DNA of 33,343 nt from an uncultured beta proteobacterium (lineage in GTDB: Bacteria; Pseudomonadota; Gammaproteobacteria; Burkholderiales; Burkholderiaceae_C), in contig CAIMBE010000112.1 of assembly GCA_903839085.1 (NCBI GenBank), positions 1 through 33,343 on the forward strand, read 5' to 3'. The translations under genes and the position numbers were made by a program. Shown piece by piece: positions 1 through 8,470 of this stretch. The stretch's first letter is position 1. Every line of letters starts with the position of its first letter. The notes beneath the pieces are model-generated. The model saw nothing but the letters and a program-made list of their open reading frames with translations, ran no database searches and was not told the DNA's origin.

Positions 1-1375
1 CCTCGTCATCGCGAGGCCGCAGGCCGTGGCGATCCATGGCCCCTGGATTGCCGCGCTGCGCTCGCAATGACGGATCCAGGAGCTCGTCCTCCCGAGGCGG
101 ATCCAGGACCTCGTCATCCCGAGCCCGCCCCCCCACCCCGGCAGCGCGCGGGCGCCCCACCCCCGCGTCCTCGCGAGGCGGCCCCAAGGCCCCGTCATCA
201 AGAGGAGCCACCACCTCGTCATCGCGAGGGCGCAGGCCGTGGCGATCCATGGCCCCTGGATTGCCGCGCTGCGCTCGCAATGACGGCATCAAGGCCACAT
301 CATCGCGAGGTCGATCCACCGCAGGCTTGCAGGCAAAGGCGCGCGTCAGGGCCAACACCTGATCGAGCGCGTCTGGCGCGTCGGCGGCGACGATCTGGCG
401 CTGCGGCATGGAGCGCAGCCAGGTGAGCTGACGCTTGGCCAGCTGGCGTGTGGCGAAGATGCCTTTGTCACGCAGTTCGTGCAGGGCAGCAGGGTCTTCG
501 AGCCTGTGCGCGTCGTGCGCGTTCAGACGGTGCTCGTCGTTCGCGTCCAGACCGCGTGTTTCCTGCGCGTCCAGGCCGCGTGCTTCGTGCGCGTCCAGAT
601 ATTCCCAGGCCTGGCGGTAGCCGACGCAGCGCATGGCGGGCAGGTCGGCGTGCAGGTCGGCGCGCGCGCGCAGCGCCCGCACCTCGTCGAGCAGGCCGCT
701 GGCCAGCATGGCGTCAAAGCGTTGCGCTATGCGCTGGTGCAGCCAGCTGCGCTCGAGCGGCTCGAGCGAAATCAGCAGGCTCTCATGCTGCGCCAAATCG
801 CCGCGCTCGCGTCGCGCCTGGCCGCTGTGAAACGAGGACAGGGGACGGCCGGTGAGCCGCCAGACTTCGAGCGCGCGCCCGATGCGCTGCGCATCAAAGG
901 GCTGCAGCCGCGCGGCCGTGACCGGATCGCAGCGCGCGAGCTCGGCGTGCAGCGCCGGCCATCCCTGCCCGCGCGCCTGCGCCTCCAGCGCGGCGCGCAC
1001 GGCCGGATCGGCCTTGGGCATGGCGTCCAGGCCGTCGATCAGGGCCTTGAAATAGAGCATGGTGCCGCCGACCAGCAGGGGCAGGCGGCCGCGCGCCGTG
1101 ATGGCGGCGATCAGCGACTGCGCGTCGCTGGCAAACTCGGCGGCGCTGTAGGGCTGCAGCGGGTCGCGGATGTCGATCAGGTGGTGCGACACGGCGGCGC
1201 GTTCTGCGGCCGAGGGTTTGGCCGTGCCGATGTCCATGCCGCGATAGACCAGCGCCGAGTCGACGCTGATGATCTCGATCCGGTGCTGCTGCGCAATCGC
1301 CATCGCGGCGGCCGTCTTGCCCGCGGCCGTGGCGCCGGTCAGGGCGATGTAGCGCAGCGGACTCTCAGTGCGCAC
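1..1375 (-). CDS. miaA: tRNA dimethylallyltransferase MiaA, partial (3' end beyond window)
   Basis: This enzyme transfers a dimethylallyl group to N6 of A37 in tRNAs that read UNN codons. The frame begins at a GTG (1375-1373) with a strong GGGGAGG-like ribosome site at 1381-1387, and overlaps the end of the MFS gene by 11 bp. Visible family signatures are the P-loop GATAAGKT near residue 14, [16 protein letters not shown], a [11 protein letters not shown] stretch and, towards the C-terminus, GYRQAWEYL and [15 protein letters not shown]. Family members are usually about 300-320 residues. Here the frame has no stop anywhere down to base 2, giving at least 458 codons. There are two additions: a 24-bp tandem repeat at 503-598 (motif LDAHEARG) and, beyond about base 330, a Pro/Arg/Asp/Glu-rich tail encoded by palindromic repeat DNA. 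No ATG start exists at the N-terminus. The identity is certain; whether the tail is really translated to the window edge is unknown. Confidence 0.93.
   Translation of the reverse strand, partial: MRTESPLRYIALTGATAAGKTAAAMAIAQQHRIEIISVDSALVYRGMDIGTAKPSAAERAAVSHHLIDIRDPLQPYSAAEFASDAQSLIAAITARGRLPLLVGGTMLYFKALIDGLDAMPKADPAVRAALEAQARGQGWPALHAELARCDPVTAARLQPFDAQRIGRALEVWRLTGRPLSSFHSGQARRERGDLAQHESLLISLEPLERSWLHQRIAQRFDAMLASGLLDEVRALRARADLHADLPAMRCVGYRQAWEYLDAHEARGLDAQETRGLDANDEHRLNAHDAHRLEDPAALHELRDKGIFATRQLAKRQLTWLRSMPQRQIVAADAPDALDQVLALTRAFACKPAVDRPRDDVALMPSLRAQRGNPGAMDRHGLRPRDDEVVAPLDDGALGPPREDAGVGRPRAAGVGGRARDDEVLDPPREDELLDPSLRAQRGNPGAMDRHGLRPRDDE
4..72. repeat. Dispersed palindromic element, copy A
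   Basis: A 69-bp imperfect palindrome. The outer arms are CGTCATCGCGAG and CTCGCAATGACG, and the inner arms are GGCGATCCA and TGGATTGCC. It is nearly identical to the copy at 217-285 and related to copies at 6066, 15374 and 33298. It lies inside the open miaA frame. The nested arms suggest a long hairpin in RNA or single-stranded DNA. Confidence 0.85.
217..285. repeat. Dispersed palindromic element, copy B
   Basis: Near-exact second copy of the 69-bp palindrome at 4-72, in the same orientation, again with CGTCATCGCGAG and CTCGCAATGACG outer arms. The DNA between copies A and B holds several decayed versions of the outer arm (for example around 83, 109, 166 and 190). This suggests repeated local duplication. 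Confidence 0.85.
503..598 (-). repeat. 24-bp in-frame tandem repeat inside miaA (4 units)
   Basis: Four consecutive 24-bp units run from 598 down to 503 on the coding strand. They translate as [24 protein letters not shown] and LNAHDAHR. The units keep the reading frame and decay progressively. They lie between the conserved WEYL and [12 protein letters not shown] segments of MiaA, where the family normally has a short variable loop. Confidence 0.85.
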
Positions 1376-2582
1376 CGCGCCTCCCCTGCCGCGGCACCAG
1401 CGTCCACGCCGCCAGCGCGACCACGGCGCTCCAGAACCAGATGCCGTAGACCAGCGGGTAGACGCTGCCGTCCATGTGGGTGCCCAGCCAGCTGCCGATC
1501 AGGAAGGCCACCGTCATCATCAGGAAACCGTTGAGCGCCGAGGCCGCGCCGGCCGATTGCGGAAAAGGTCCGATGGCCGCGCTCTGGCTGCAGGGCTGAT
1601 GGATGCCGTGGCCCAGCATGAACAGGTAGAAGGGCGGCATGATGGCCCAGCTGCTGCGCCAGCCCGACAGCGCCAGCACGCCCATCAGGGTGCCGCCCGA
1701 CAGGCTCAGCACGGCTGCGATGGCCACCGTCTGGCGCACGTCGAAGCGCGCCAGCAGGCGCCGGCACAGGAAGGTGCCCAGCATGTAGGTGAAAGCCATG
1801 GAGAACATCAGCAGGCCGTAGTGGGTCTTGCTCAGGCCCAGCACCTGGATGAAGACAAAGGAGCCGCTCGCCAGAAACGTGAACAGGCCGCCGTAGGATG
1901 CCGTCGACAGCGCCGAGAACGCGACAAAGGTGGGGTGGCGCAGGATCGCCAGCCAGGTGCGCGCCAGCGTGGCGCCCTGCAGCGCCTGCAGATTTTTTTG
2001 CGGCAGTGTTTCGGTGAAGCGCAGTGCCACCAGGCCCAGGCTGACGGCGCCCAGAATGGCCAGCGCGAGCAGCGCGATGCGCCAGCTGAAGAGGTCCGAC
2101 AGCAGGCCGCCGAGCGGCGGGCTGAGGCAGGCGATCAGGCCCAGGCCGCTCAGGGCCTTGGACATCATGCGCGCGCCCTGCGCCGGGGTGTAGAGGTCGC
2201 GCACGATGGCGCGCGCGCACATCACGGCCGCGCCCATGGCGGCGCCCTGCAGCGTGCGCCAGACGATCAGCAACTCGATCGTCGGCGACAGCGTGCTGCC
2301 GATCGATGCCAGCACGTAGGCGCTCAGGCCGACAAGCAGGACGGGGCGCCGGCCAAAACGGTCCGACAGCGGGCCCCAGATCAGTTGCGACAGGCCAAAG
2401 GCCAGCATCAGCGCGGTCAGGGTCAGCTGCGCCTGCGGCATGCTGCCGCCAAAGCCCTCGGTCAGGGCCGGCAGGGCCGGCAGATAGAGGTCGGTGGTGG
2501 CGGGTTGCAGACCGAGCATCAGCGACAGCATCACAATCGTCAGGCCGGGCGCCATCGCCGGCGTTGGGGGTTGGATGGACAT
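1365..2582 (-). CDS. Bcr/CflA-family MFS drug exporter
   Basis: A 405-residue inner-membrane protein with about twelve hydrophobic segments. It is a proton-driven major facilitator of the drug:H+ antiporter-1 (Bcr/CflA) group. The N-terminal segment carries TDLYLPALP, typical of Bcr/CflA proteins. The motif-A loop between TM2 and TM3 is [14 protein letters not shown], and the TM4-5 region has RAIVRDLY followed by a motif-C-like SPPLGGLL. The ATG at 2582 gives the family's normal N-terminus; a second ATG nine codons in is possible. The stop overlaps the GTG of miaA by 11 bp, so the two are probably co-transcribed. The substrate cannot be told from sequence; bicyclomycin, chloramphenicol or sulfonamides are typical for the family. 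Confidence 0.88.
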   Translation of the reverse strand: MSIQPPTPAMAPGLTIVMLSLMLGLQPATTDLYLPALPALTEGFGGSMPQAQLTLTALMLAFGLSQLIWGPLSDRFGRRPVLLVGLSAYVLASIGSTLSPTIELLIVWRTLQGAAMGAAVMCARAIVRDLYTPAQGARMMSKALSGLGLIACLSPPLGGLLSDLFSWRIALLALAILGAVSLGLVALRFTETLPQKNLQALQGATLARTWLAILRHPTFVAFSALSTASYGGLFTFLASGSFVFIQVLGLSKTHYGLLMFSMAFTYMLGTFLCRRLLARFDVRQTVAIAAVLSLSGGTLMGVLALSGWRSSWAIMPPFYLFMLGHGIHQPCSQSAAIGPFPQSAGAASALNGFLMMTVAFLIGSWLGTHMDGSVYPLVYGIWFWSAVVALAAWTLVPRQGRRGAH

Positions 2583-2703
2583 CGCGCCAAGGGTACCAGA
2601 TCAGGCGCGCTGGCCAGCCTGCTCACCAAAGCGGCCTTGCTGCCGGGCGGTGTTGTGCCCATGCCAGCATGACCGATGTTGACGCCAGTTGGCAGTCACG
2701 GCG

Positions 2704-5700
2704 TCAAACCTGCGTCGCAAACGCCTCAAATTCTTCAATTGGCAGTGGTCGGCTGTACAGATAGCCCTGGTAGTTGAGGCAGCCCAGAGCGGCGAGGAAG
2801 TCGCGCTGCTCCTTGGTCTCGATGCCTTCGGCGATGGCGTCCAGTCCCAGGGTGTCGGCCAGCGCGACCACCATCTTGGCAATCGCAGCGTCGTTTGGGT
2901 CGATCAGAATGTCGCGCACAAAGCTCTGGTCAATCTTGAGCTGATCGAGCGGCAGGCGCTTCAAGTAGGAAAGCGACGAATAGCCGGTGCCGAAATCGTC
3001 GAGCGAGAAGCCGACCCCCATGGCCTTGAGCGCGCTCATCTTGATGATGACGTCTTCCACGTTGTCCACCAGCACGCTCTCGGTGAGTTCGAGCTTGAGT
3101 CGCCGGGGGTTGGCGCCCGTTGCCTCCAGTATGGTCATCACCACTTCAACAAAGTCGGGTTGCCTGAACTCGCGGGCGCTGACATTTGCGGCAATGGTCA
3201 GATCTGCCAGCTCGGGGCAACTGGCCCAGGCAGCAAGCTGTTTGCAGACCGTCTTCAAGACCCAGCGACCCAGTGGCAGGATCAAGCCGCTGGCCTCCGC
3301 GACGGGGATGAATTCAGCGGGCGACACCGCGCCGCGTTCGGGATGCCGCCAGCGGACCAGGGCCTCCACGCCGCTCAGGCGAGCACCGTCTCCCCATTGG
3401 GGCTGGTAGAAGACGAGAAACTGACTTCTGGTAACGGCCTCGCGCAGGTCTGCCTCCAGGGTCGCCCGGGTATTGACCGCAGTTCGCATTTCGGGCTCGA
3501 AGAAACGCAGCCCGTTGCGTCCGGCTCGCTTCGCCTGGTACATCGCCAACTCGGCGCGCTTCAAAGGCTCTTCAATGTTTTCGCGCAGCGCATCGCCAAA
3601 CAGGGTGACGCCGATGCTTGCGGTGCTGTGGTGCCCATGGCCGCCGAGCTGATAGGGTTGGCCCAGCGCATCAAGGACCTTGGCGCCCACAGCCTCTGCC
3701 TGCTTGGCAGCCTCCTGTGTGTTCCTGCTCAGATTTTCGAGCAACACAACGAACTCGTCGCCGCTGAGCCGAGCCACGCTGTCGCCCTCGCGCACCGACA
3801 TCAAAAGCCGTTGGGCGATCTGCTTGAGCAGCAGATCACCTCGCTCGTGACCCAGAGTGTCATTGAGCGTTTTAAAGTCGTCCAGATCAATGAACATCAG
3901 CGCGCTCTGGTGTCCATAACGGGACGCGGCTGCCATGGCCTGCTCGAGCCGGTCCATCAGCAGCCTGCGGTTGGGCAGGCCGGTCAGGGGGTCGGAGAAC
4001 GCCAGCGCTTGAATCTGGTTCTCGGCCCTCTTGCGCTCGGTGATGTCAATATAGCTGCCCCGCACAAGTTGCTGTCCCCGGTACGGCAAGCGGGTGAGCC
4101 TGACCTCGCAAATCAAGTCCCTGTCGTCGTCAGTGTGAATGCAACGCTCCGCGATCAGATCGTCCCCCGCGATGGCGCGCCGGCAGTTGCTTTCGAAGCT
4201 TTCCCTGACGTCCCTTCCATCGGGCTGGTGCGCAGAATAGAACCGCTCGAGCTCGCCTCCGAGCAATCTTTCGCGAGTGCAGCCGAACAATTGCTCGGCC
4301 ATGGGGTTGACGTCAACAATCTGCCTGGAACTGAAGTCGAACACGACAATCGCCTCTGGCGCGTGATCGACAATCACCCTGAAGCGCGCCTCACTTTCCT
4401 GAAGAGCCGCGTCCGATTTGAATTTTTCAGTGACATCACGGAACACCAGCACGACGCCAACAATATCACCGGCCGCACTGCGGATCGGCGCCGCGCTGTC
4501 CGTAACCTGGTACTCCTGACCGTCACGGGCCAGCAAGACGGCATTCTTCGCAGGGCCTGCTACCTTTCCACTCTTTATGACCGACTGCACCGGATCAGCG
4601 ATCGCCTGGCGGGTATCGGAACCAACGATGCGGAATACTTCGGAAAGCGGACGCTCCCTGGCTTCGGTCAGCGCCCATCCACACAGGTGCTCGGCGGTCT
4701 GGTTCATGCGTGTCACGCGGCCGCTCACGTCAGTGGCGATGACGGCATCGCTGATCGAGTGCAAAGTGATGGCGAGGCTTTCTTCGCTGGTGCGCAGTGA
4801 ACTGGTCATCTGCCGCGCCAAACCCAAAGCACGCATGCGGGTGGTAGCGAGCGAGCCGACCAGGCCGAACAACAGGAAGCTGGCGAGCCCGCCCCCTACC
4901 AGCACGGTCGTCGAGCGCCCAAATCCGGCGCGCGCTTCAAAACCGGGTTCGCTGGCATACGTCAAGGTCCAGGTTCGTCCCCCGATCAGCATTTGCTCGC
5001 TGTGTGTGAATTTGGCTGCAACATGGCCACCCGCTTCATGGCTGCGGTAAAAAAAGTTGTCGGGACGCGCCTGGGCACCGTCGTTGACGCTGATGGAAAT
5101 GCCTCGGGCATGGCTGCCGAGCAAGTCCGCCATCAGCGCCGGCATCCGAAACGGACTGAGCACGTAGCCGTACTCAGAATCGCCCGGTTTTCGCACCACT
5201 GGCATGAACATGATGAAGGCCGGCACCGGGTTGCTCTGCTCGTCAATCCGCAGCGTCGTTCGGCCCGTGATCATTGGCTCGCCGCTCGCGCTCGCGTGCT
5301 GCATGGTCTCGCGTCGATCAGCATCCTGCCACATGTCATAGCCCAGCGCCTTGATGTTCAATCCCGTAAAGGGTTCGGCAAAGACATTGATCACATAGCG
5401 ATCGCGGCGCCCCGGCGGACGCATGGCGAACTCCGTCACACCACCCTTGCGGATATCGCCAACCAGCGACTCCAGGTCGTTGCCGCTGACCGACCGCGCA
5501 AAAGCCACGGCCTGAATTGCCGGATAGCTGCGCTCCAATTTCAGACCCTTGACATAGGCATGCCAATCCTCGCGTGTCACATTGTTGGATGTGGCGAAGA
5601 GGGCGGCGGCGGCGCGCAAGGTCTGCGTATAGCCGGCGATCCTGGTACTGAGGTCGGACCTTATCTGGCTGGTGTCAGCCTCGAATTCGAGCCGCAGTTG

Positions 5701-5880
5701 TCTTTCGATATTGCCTTGATCGCTGAGCCAGGCGACCCAGGTAACGCTGAGCCCACAGGCCAGCGCGATCCATGCCGGCCACAGGCCAAGCAGAAATTGA
5801 GTCGCAGTCCTGACAGTCCTGATTGGCACGGCGAAATGAATTCCAATAGTCGAGTGGCTCGTCGGACTGTCACAAACCAT
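2704..5880 (-). CDS. CHASE-PAS-PAS-GGDEF-EAL cyclic-di-GMP enzyme
   Basis: A membrane-bound enzyme predicted to make and/or degrade cyclic-di-GMP. The frame opens at a TTG (5943, 1079 residues). I prefer the in-frame ATG at 5880 (1058 residues), because neither site has a convincing ribosome site and the extra 21 residues look non-conserved. Counting from the TTG: TM1 about 48-73; periplasmic CHASE domain about 85-330; TM2 about 345-368; PAS about 385-508; PAS about 517-637; GGDEF about 645-815; EAL about 825-1075. The GGDEF site reads SGDEF (727-731), preceded by an RxxD product-inhibition site (718-721). The EAL half retains EALVRW (860), NVSA, LELTES, DDFGTGYSS (982), KIDQSFV, AEGIET and QGYLYSRP, so phosphodiesterase activity looks intact. 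It is divergent from the SpoIIE-type phosphatase gene. Confidence 0.93.
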   Translation of the reverse strand: MVCDSPTSHSTIGIHFAVPIRTVRTATQFLLGLWPAWIALACGLSVTWVAWLSDQGNIERQLRLEFEADTSQIRSDLSTRIAGYTQTLRAAAALFATSNNVTREDWHAYVKGLKLERSYPAIQAVAFARSVSGNDLESLVGDIRKGGVTEFAMRPPGRRDRYVINVFAEPFTGLNIKALGYDMWQDADRRETMQHASASGEPMITGRTTLRIDEQSNPVPAFIMFMPVVRKPGDSEYGYVLSPFRMPALMADLLGSHARGISISVNDGAQARPDNFFYRSHEAGGHVAAKFTHSEQMLIGGRTWTLTYASEPGFEARAGFGRSTTVLVGGGLASFLLFGLVGSLATTRMRALGLARQMTSSLRTSEESLAITLHSISDAVIATDVSGRVTRMNQTAEHLCGWALTEARERPLSEVFRIVGSDTRQAIADPVQSVIKSGKVAGPAKNAVLLARDGQEYQVTDSAAPIRSAAGDIVGVVLVFRDVTEKFKSDAALQESEARFRVIVDHAPEAIVVFDFSSRQIVDVNPMAEQLFGCTRERLLGGELERFYSAHQPDGRDVRESFESNCRRAIAGDDLIAERCIHTDDDRDLICEVRLTRLPYRGQQLVRGSYIDITERKRAENQIQALAFSDPLTGLPNRRLLMDRLEQAMAAASRYGHQSALMFIDLDDFKTLNDTLGHERGDLLLKQIAQRLLMSVREGDSVARLSGDEFVVLLENLSRNTQEAAKQAEAVGAKVLDALGQPYQLGGHGHHSTASIGVTLFGDALRENIEEPLKRAELAMYQAKRAGRNGLRFFEPEMRTAVNTRATLEADLREAVTRSQFLVFYQPQWGDGARLSGVEALVRWRHPERGAVSPAEFIPVAEASGLILPLGRWVLKTVCKQLAAWASCPELADLTIAANVSAREFRQPDFVEVVMTILEATGANPRRLKLELTESVLVDNVEDVIIKMSALKAMGVGFSLDDFGTGYSSLSYLKRLPLDQLKIDQSFVRDILIDPNDAAIAKMVVALADTLGLDAIAEGIETKEQRDFLAALGCLNYQGYLYSRPLPIEEFEAFATQV

Positions 5881-5948
5881 CTTCCGATCCGTCGGCCAAC
5901 ACGGGGCGATTGTGTTATCGGGCGAATGGACACAACCCGCCAAATTGA

Positions 5949-6004
5949 GGCCAATTCAAGCGTCTTCTCAATGAATTGAAATGAATTGGCCAATCCGATT
6001 GGCC
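5949..6004. promoter_or_regulatory. Candidate operator: 17-bp perfect palindrome plus an upstream half-site
   Basis: In the control region shared by the two divergent signalling genes, GGCCAATC (5988-5995) and GATTGGCC (5997-6004) form perfect 8-bp arms around one central base. A further GGCCAAT half-site lies at 5949-5955, 39 bp away and on the same face to within about a quarter turn. The site lies just upstream of the GGDEF-EAL start. The cognate regulator is unknown. Confidence 0.4.
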
Positions 6005-6065
6005 GGCCGACAGCCGACATGGACTCAAACTTAGTGAGATTTTCATAAATCATGACGGTCCGGAT

Positions 6066-6148
6066 CGTCATTGCGAGGAGCCTGGCGACGCGGCAATCCA
6101 GGAAGTCATGGGGCATCGATCGCCGCGGCCTGCGGCCTCGCGATGACG
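6066..6148. repeat. Dispersed palindromic element, copy C
   Basis: An 83-bp member of the same family. The outer arms CGTCATTGCGAGG and CCTCGCGATGACG pair perfectly apart from one wobble. The inner arms GCGGCAATC and GATCGCCGC also pair. It sits in the divergent control region, between the two promoters, and could insulate them. Confidence 0.85.
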
Positions 6149-6263
6149 AAAGCAAGTGTCTTGAATTCTGGAAAGATCAATAGACTGCCAGCATTCAGTT
6201 GCGCAGTTCCATGCCGCTCACCCAAGGTTAGACTCGGCTTGAAACCTGTCATTTAGGATTCAC

Positions 6264-8453
6264 TTGAAAAATACAATCATGCGCTGGCTCGAGCCGCCGG
6301 TATTTGAGGGCGACGACGTCAAGACGAGCCGGGCCGGGCTGCTCAACGAAGTCATCTTCATTAGCATGGCCATCACGGCTATGTTGACCTTGGGCTCGCT
6401 GCTTGGCAAGAACACGCCAGACAGTGCGCGGATCATCGCCACGTTGTTGCTTGTCCTGCTGGCACTGGGCTGGCGCAGTTTGCGCAGCGGCAAGATTGCC
6501 TTTGTCGCGCTCGCCCTGCCGATCGTCCTGTTTATCACGTTCACAGGGGTGAGCATCAGCCTGGGAACCATCCGCACACCGATGGCCGCCGGCTACCTGT
6601 TTTGGGTCATTCTGGTAGGCATGCTATTTCAGTTGCCCGGCATCCTGATCGCCAGCAGTGCAAGCTCGCTGGCCGTGTTGGGCTTGATCCTGGCAGAAAA
6701 CGCCGGACTGCTGCCGCAGCCCGATTACAGCGTCGGCGTAACGCAGTGGATCAACTACACGGTCTTGTTCAGTGTCACCGCCAGCATGGTTCTCCACGCT
6801 AACCGAATGACGCAAAGTGCATTGGCGCGCGCCGAAAATGAAATCGACCAGCACAAGCGGACCGAGGCCGAGCTTCGCAAATTTGCGCTGGCAGTGGAAC
6901 AGAGCCCGGCCTCCGTCGTGATCACCGACCGGATCGGCAACATCGAGTACGTAAATTCCCAGTTCGAGGATTTGACGGGCTACGCCAAGGACGAACTGCT
7001 GGGCCGCAATCCGCGCATCCTCAAGTCCGGGCAGACGCCAGCCCAGACCTACCGCGAGATATGGACCGCCATTTCGGCCGGAGGCAGGTGGCGCGGCGAG
7101 CTGTACAACCGCAAGAAGAGCGGCGAACTGTATTGGGAAGATGCCACCCTGTCGGGGCTCAAGGATGAGGGCGGGCAAATCACGCACTACATCGGCGTAC
7201 AGGTCGACATTACAGCGAGCAAGGACGCGGCTCAAATCACGCGGGAAATACGAAAGCGCGAGATTGAAGTCGGCGCCATCATCCAGCGCTCGCTGGTGAT
7301 CGAAGTGCCCGAAGGCATCGAGGGCGCGTCGCTGGCACAGTATGCCGATCCCTCGCAGATCGTCGACGGCGATTTCTGCTCCATCCATCGATTTCACGCG
7401 GGCTGCTTTGAAATGCTGGTCGGCGATGTCATGGGCAAGGGCATTCAGGCGGCGCTGATGGGCACCGGGATCATCAACGCCTACAACCGCGCGCTCGTCG
7501 ACCTGCTGGTTACCAATGACGACGCGCGATCCATACCGCCGCCAGCCGACATCGTGAATGCCGTGCACCGCTCGCTGACGCCGCAGTTGATCGAGATTGC
7601 CTCCTTTGCCACGCTGGCCCTTTACCGCTTCGACCTTGATGCAGGAACCCTGACCTACGTCAACGCCGGGCACACGCCCGCCCTGCTCACGCGCGGACCC
7701 GGTGCGCGCCCGGTCGCGATCCTGGGGGACAACCTGCCGATCGGGGTCATGCCGCAGGAGCACTACGTTCAGTTAAGCCTCGCCATCGGCCCCGGCGACA
7801 GCCTGCTGGTGTTCTCCGACGGCATTACCGAGGCGCGCAGCCCGCAGGATGTGGAATTCGGGATCGAGCGCCTGTCGGACCTGATCGAGGCCGGCATCAA
7901 GGCGAACCTGACGCCCGCGATCATCCTGCAGGCCCTGCGCGGGGCACAGCGGCGTTTTATCGGCGGCCGCCCGGGTGCGGACGACCTGACCGCGGTCATG
8001 GTCTCCCTGCATCCGCGGCGCAGTTCTCTGGTCCGGCACGCCGATGATCGAAGCGCCCCTTTCGTGTTCAGCCTGCCCTGGGACCTGGCGGGATTGGGGG
8101 AATTGCGCTCACGCATCGTGGCCTGCGCCGGCAACCTGCCCGCGGACGATACCGATGCGCTCATCCTCGCCAGCTTCGAGGCAGCGACCAACATCATCCG
8201 CCATGCGCGGCTGCTGGTCGGGAATGCGACCATCACCTGCTCCATCACGCGCGAGCGCGACGCGGTGGCGGTTGAACTGATCTACCCGAGCGAGTCGTTC
8301 ACTGCTGCGGTCGAGGCGCAGCCCGACTTCAGCGGTGGCAGTGAAGGCGGTTTTGGCCTCTATATCATCGAGCGGTCGGTCGATTCGGTTGAATACACAA
8401 GCCCCATGCCGGGTGTCGCCAGCGTTCGCCTGGTCAAGCGCGCGGGCGTCTGA
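6264..8453 (+). CDS. Membrane PAS-SpoIIE phosphatase with anti-sigma-type ATPase domain
   Basis: A 729-residue sensor that looks like RsbU and RsbW fused in one chain. It has about five or six N-terminal membrane segments (residues 28-180), a short coiled linker, a PAS domain (about 205-318, VEQSPASVVITD and YIGVQVDIT), a PP2C/SpoIIE phosphatase domain (about 335-582) and a GHKL/HATPase domain (about 600-725). Likely phosphatase metal ligands are D370, D388 (LVGDVMGKG), D519 (FSDGITEAR) and D573/D574 (ADDLTAVMV). The ATPase N-box is EAATNIIRH (639-647) and its lid region is GGFGLYIIE. The usual VGGDFYD reads VDGDFCS here. The TTG start at 6264 is chosen because AGGA (6255-6258) lies 5 bp before it; the first ATG (6279) is 20 bp away. 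Such proteins usually act on a STAS antagonist that controls a sigma factor or effector; no such partner is in the window. Confidence 0.9.
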   Translation: MKNTIMRWLEPPVFEGDDVKTSRAGLLNEVIFISMAITAMLTLGSLLGKNTPDSARIIATLLLVLLALGWRSLRSGKIAFVALALPIVLFITFTGVSISLGTIRTPMAAGYLFWVILVGMLFQLPGILIASSASSLAVLGLILAENAGLLPQPDYSVGVTQWINYTVLFSVTASMVLHANRMTQSALARAENEIDQHKRTEAELRKFALAVEQSPASVVITDRIGNIEYVNSQFEDLTGYAKDELLGRNPRILKSGQTPAQTYREIWTAISAGGRWRGELYNRKKSGELYWEDATLSGLKDEGGQITHYIGVQVDITASKDAAQITREIRKREIEVGAIIQRSLVIEVPEGIEGASLAQYADPSQIVDGDFCSIHRFHAGCFEMLVGDVMGKGIQAALMGTGIINAYNRALVDLLVTNDDARSIPPPADIVNAVHRSLTPQLIEIASFATLALYRFDLDAGTLTYVNAGHTPALLTRGPGARPVAILGDNLPIGVMPQEHYVQLSLAIGPGDSLLVFSDGITEARSPQDVEFGIERLSDLIEAGIKANLTPAIILQALRGAQRRFIGGRPGADDLTAVMVSLHPRRSSLVRHADDRSAPFVFSLPWDLAGLGELRSRIVACAGNLPADDTDALILASFEAATNIIRHARLLVGNATITCSITRERDAVAVELIYPSESFTAAVEAQPDFSGGSEGGFGLYIIERSVDSVEYTSPMPGVASVRLVKRAGV

Positions 8454-8470
8454 ACACCCGGCGCTGCCCG

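Larger units (their letters stand above)
5944..6263. other. Divergent intergenic control region
   Basis: This 320-bp stretch has no credible gene. From left to right it holds the GGCCAAT palindrome region (5949-6004), an AT-richer segment with two AATGAATTG direct repeats near 5970-5988, the palindromic element at 6066-6148, and about 110 bp leading to the SpoIIE-type gene. An apparent minus-strand frame through it is only the repeat read as protein. No clear -35/-10 pair stands out. Confidence 0.6.

Noticed and set aside
36-426. Two plus-strand frames of 108 and 119 codons at the window start
   Set aside because: They are translations of the palindromic repeats, rich in Arg/Ser/Pro, and lie opposite the miaA frame.
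1368-2672. 434-codon plus-strand frame opposite the MFS gene
   Set aside because: Low-complexity Gln/Arg/Ala-rich translation, a shadow of the transporter.
2689-4800. 703-codon open frame on the plus strand opposite the GGDEF-EAL gene
   Set aside because: It is antisense to a gene with intact domains and shows no recognisable domain; long shadow frames are expected at this GC content.
2704-5880. GGDEF domain as inactive because the motif reads SGDEF
   Set aside because: Ser at the first position is found in active cyclases, and the RxxD inhibition site is retained.
5661-6155. 164-codon minus-strand frame upstream of the GGDEF-EAL gene
   Set aside because: Its first part is the palindromic element read as protein and the rest overlaps the real gene out of frame.
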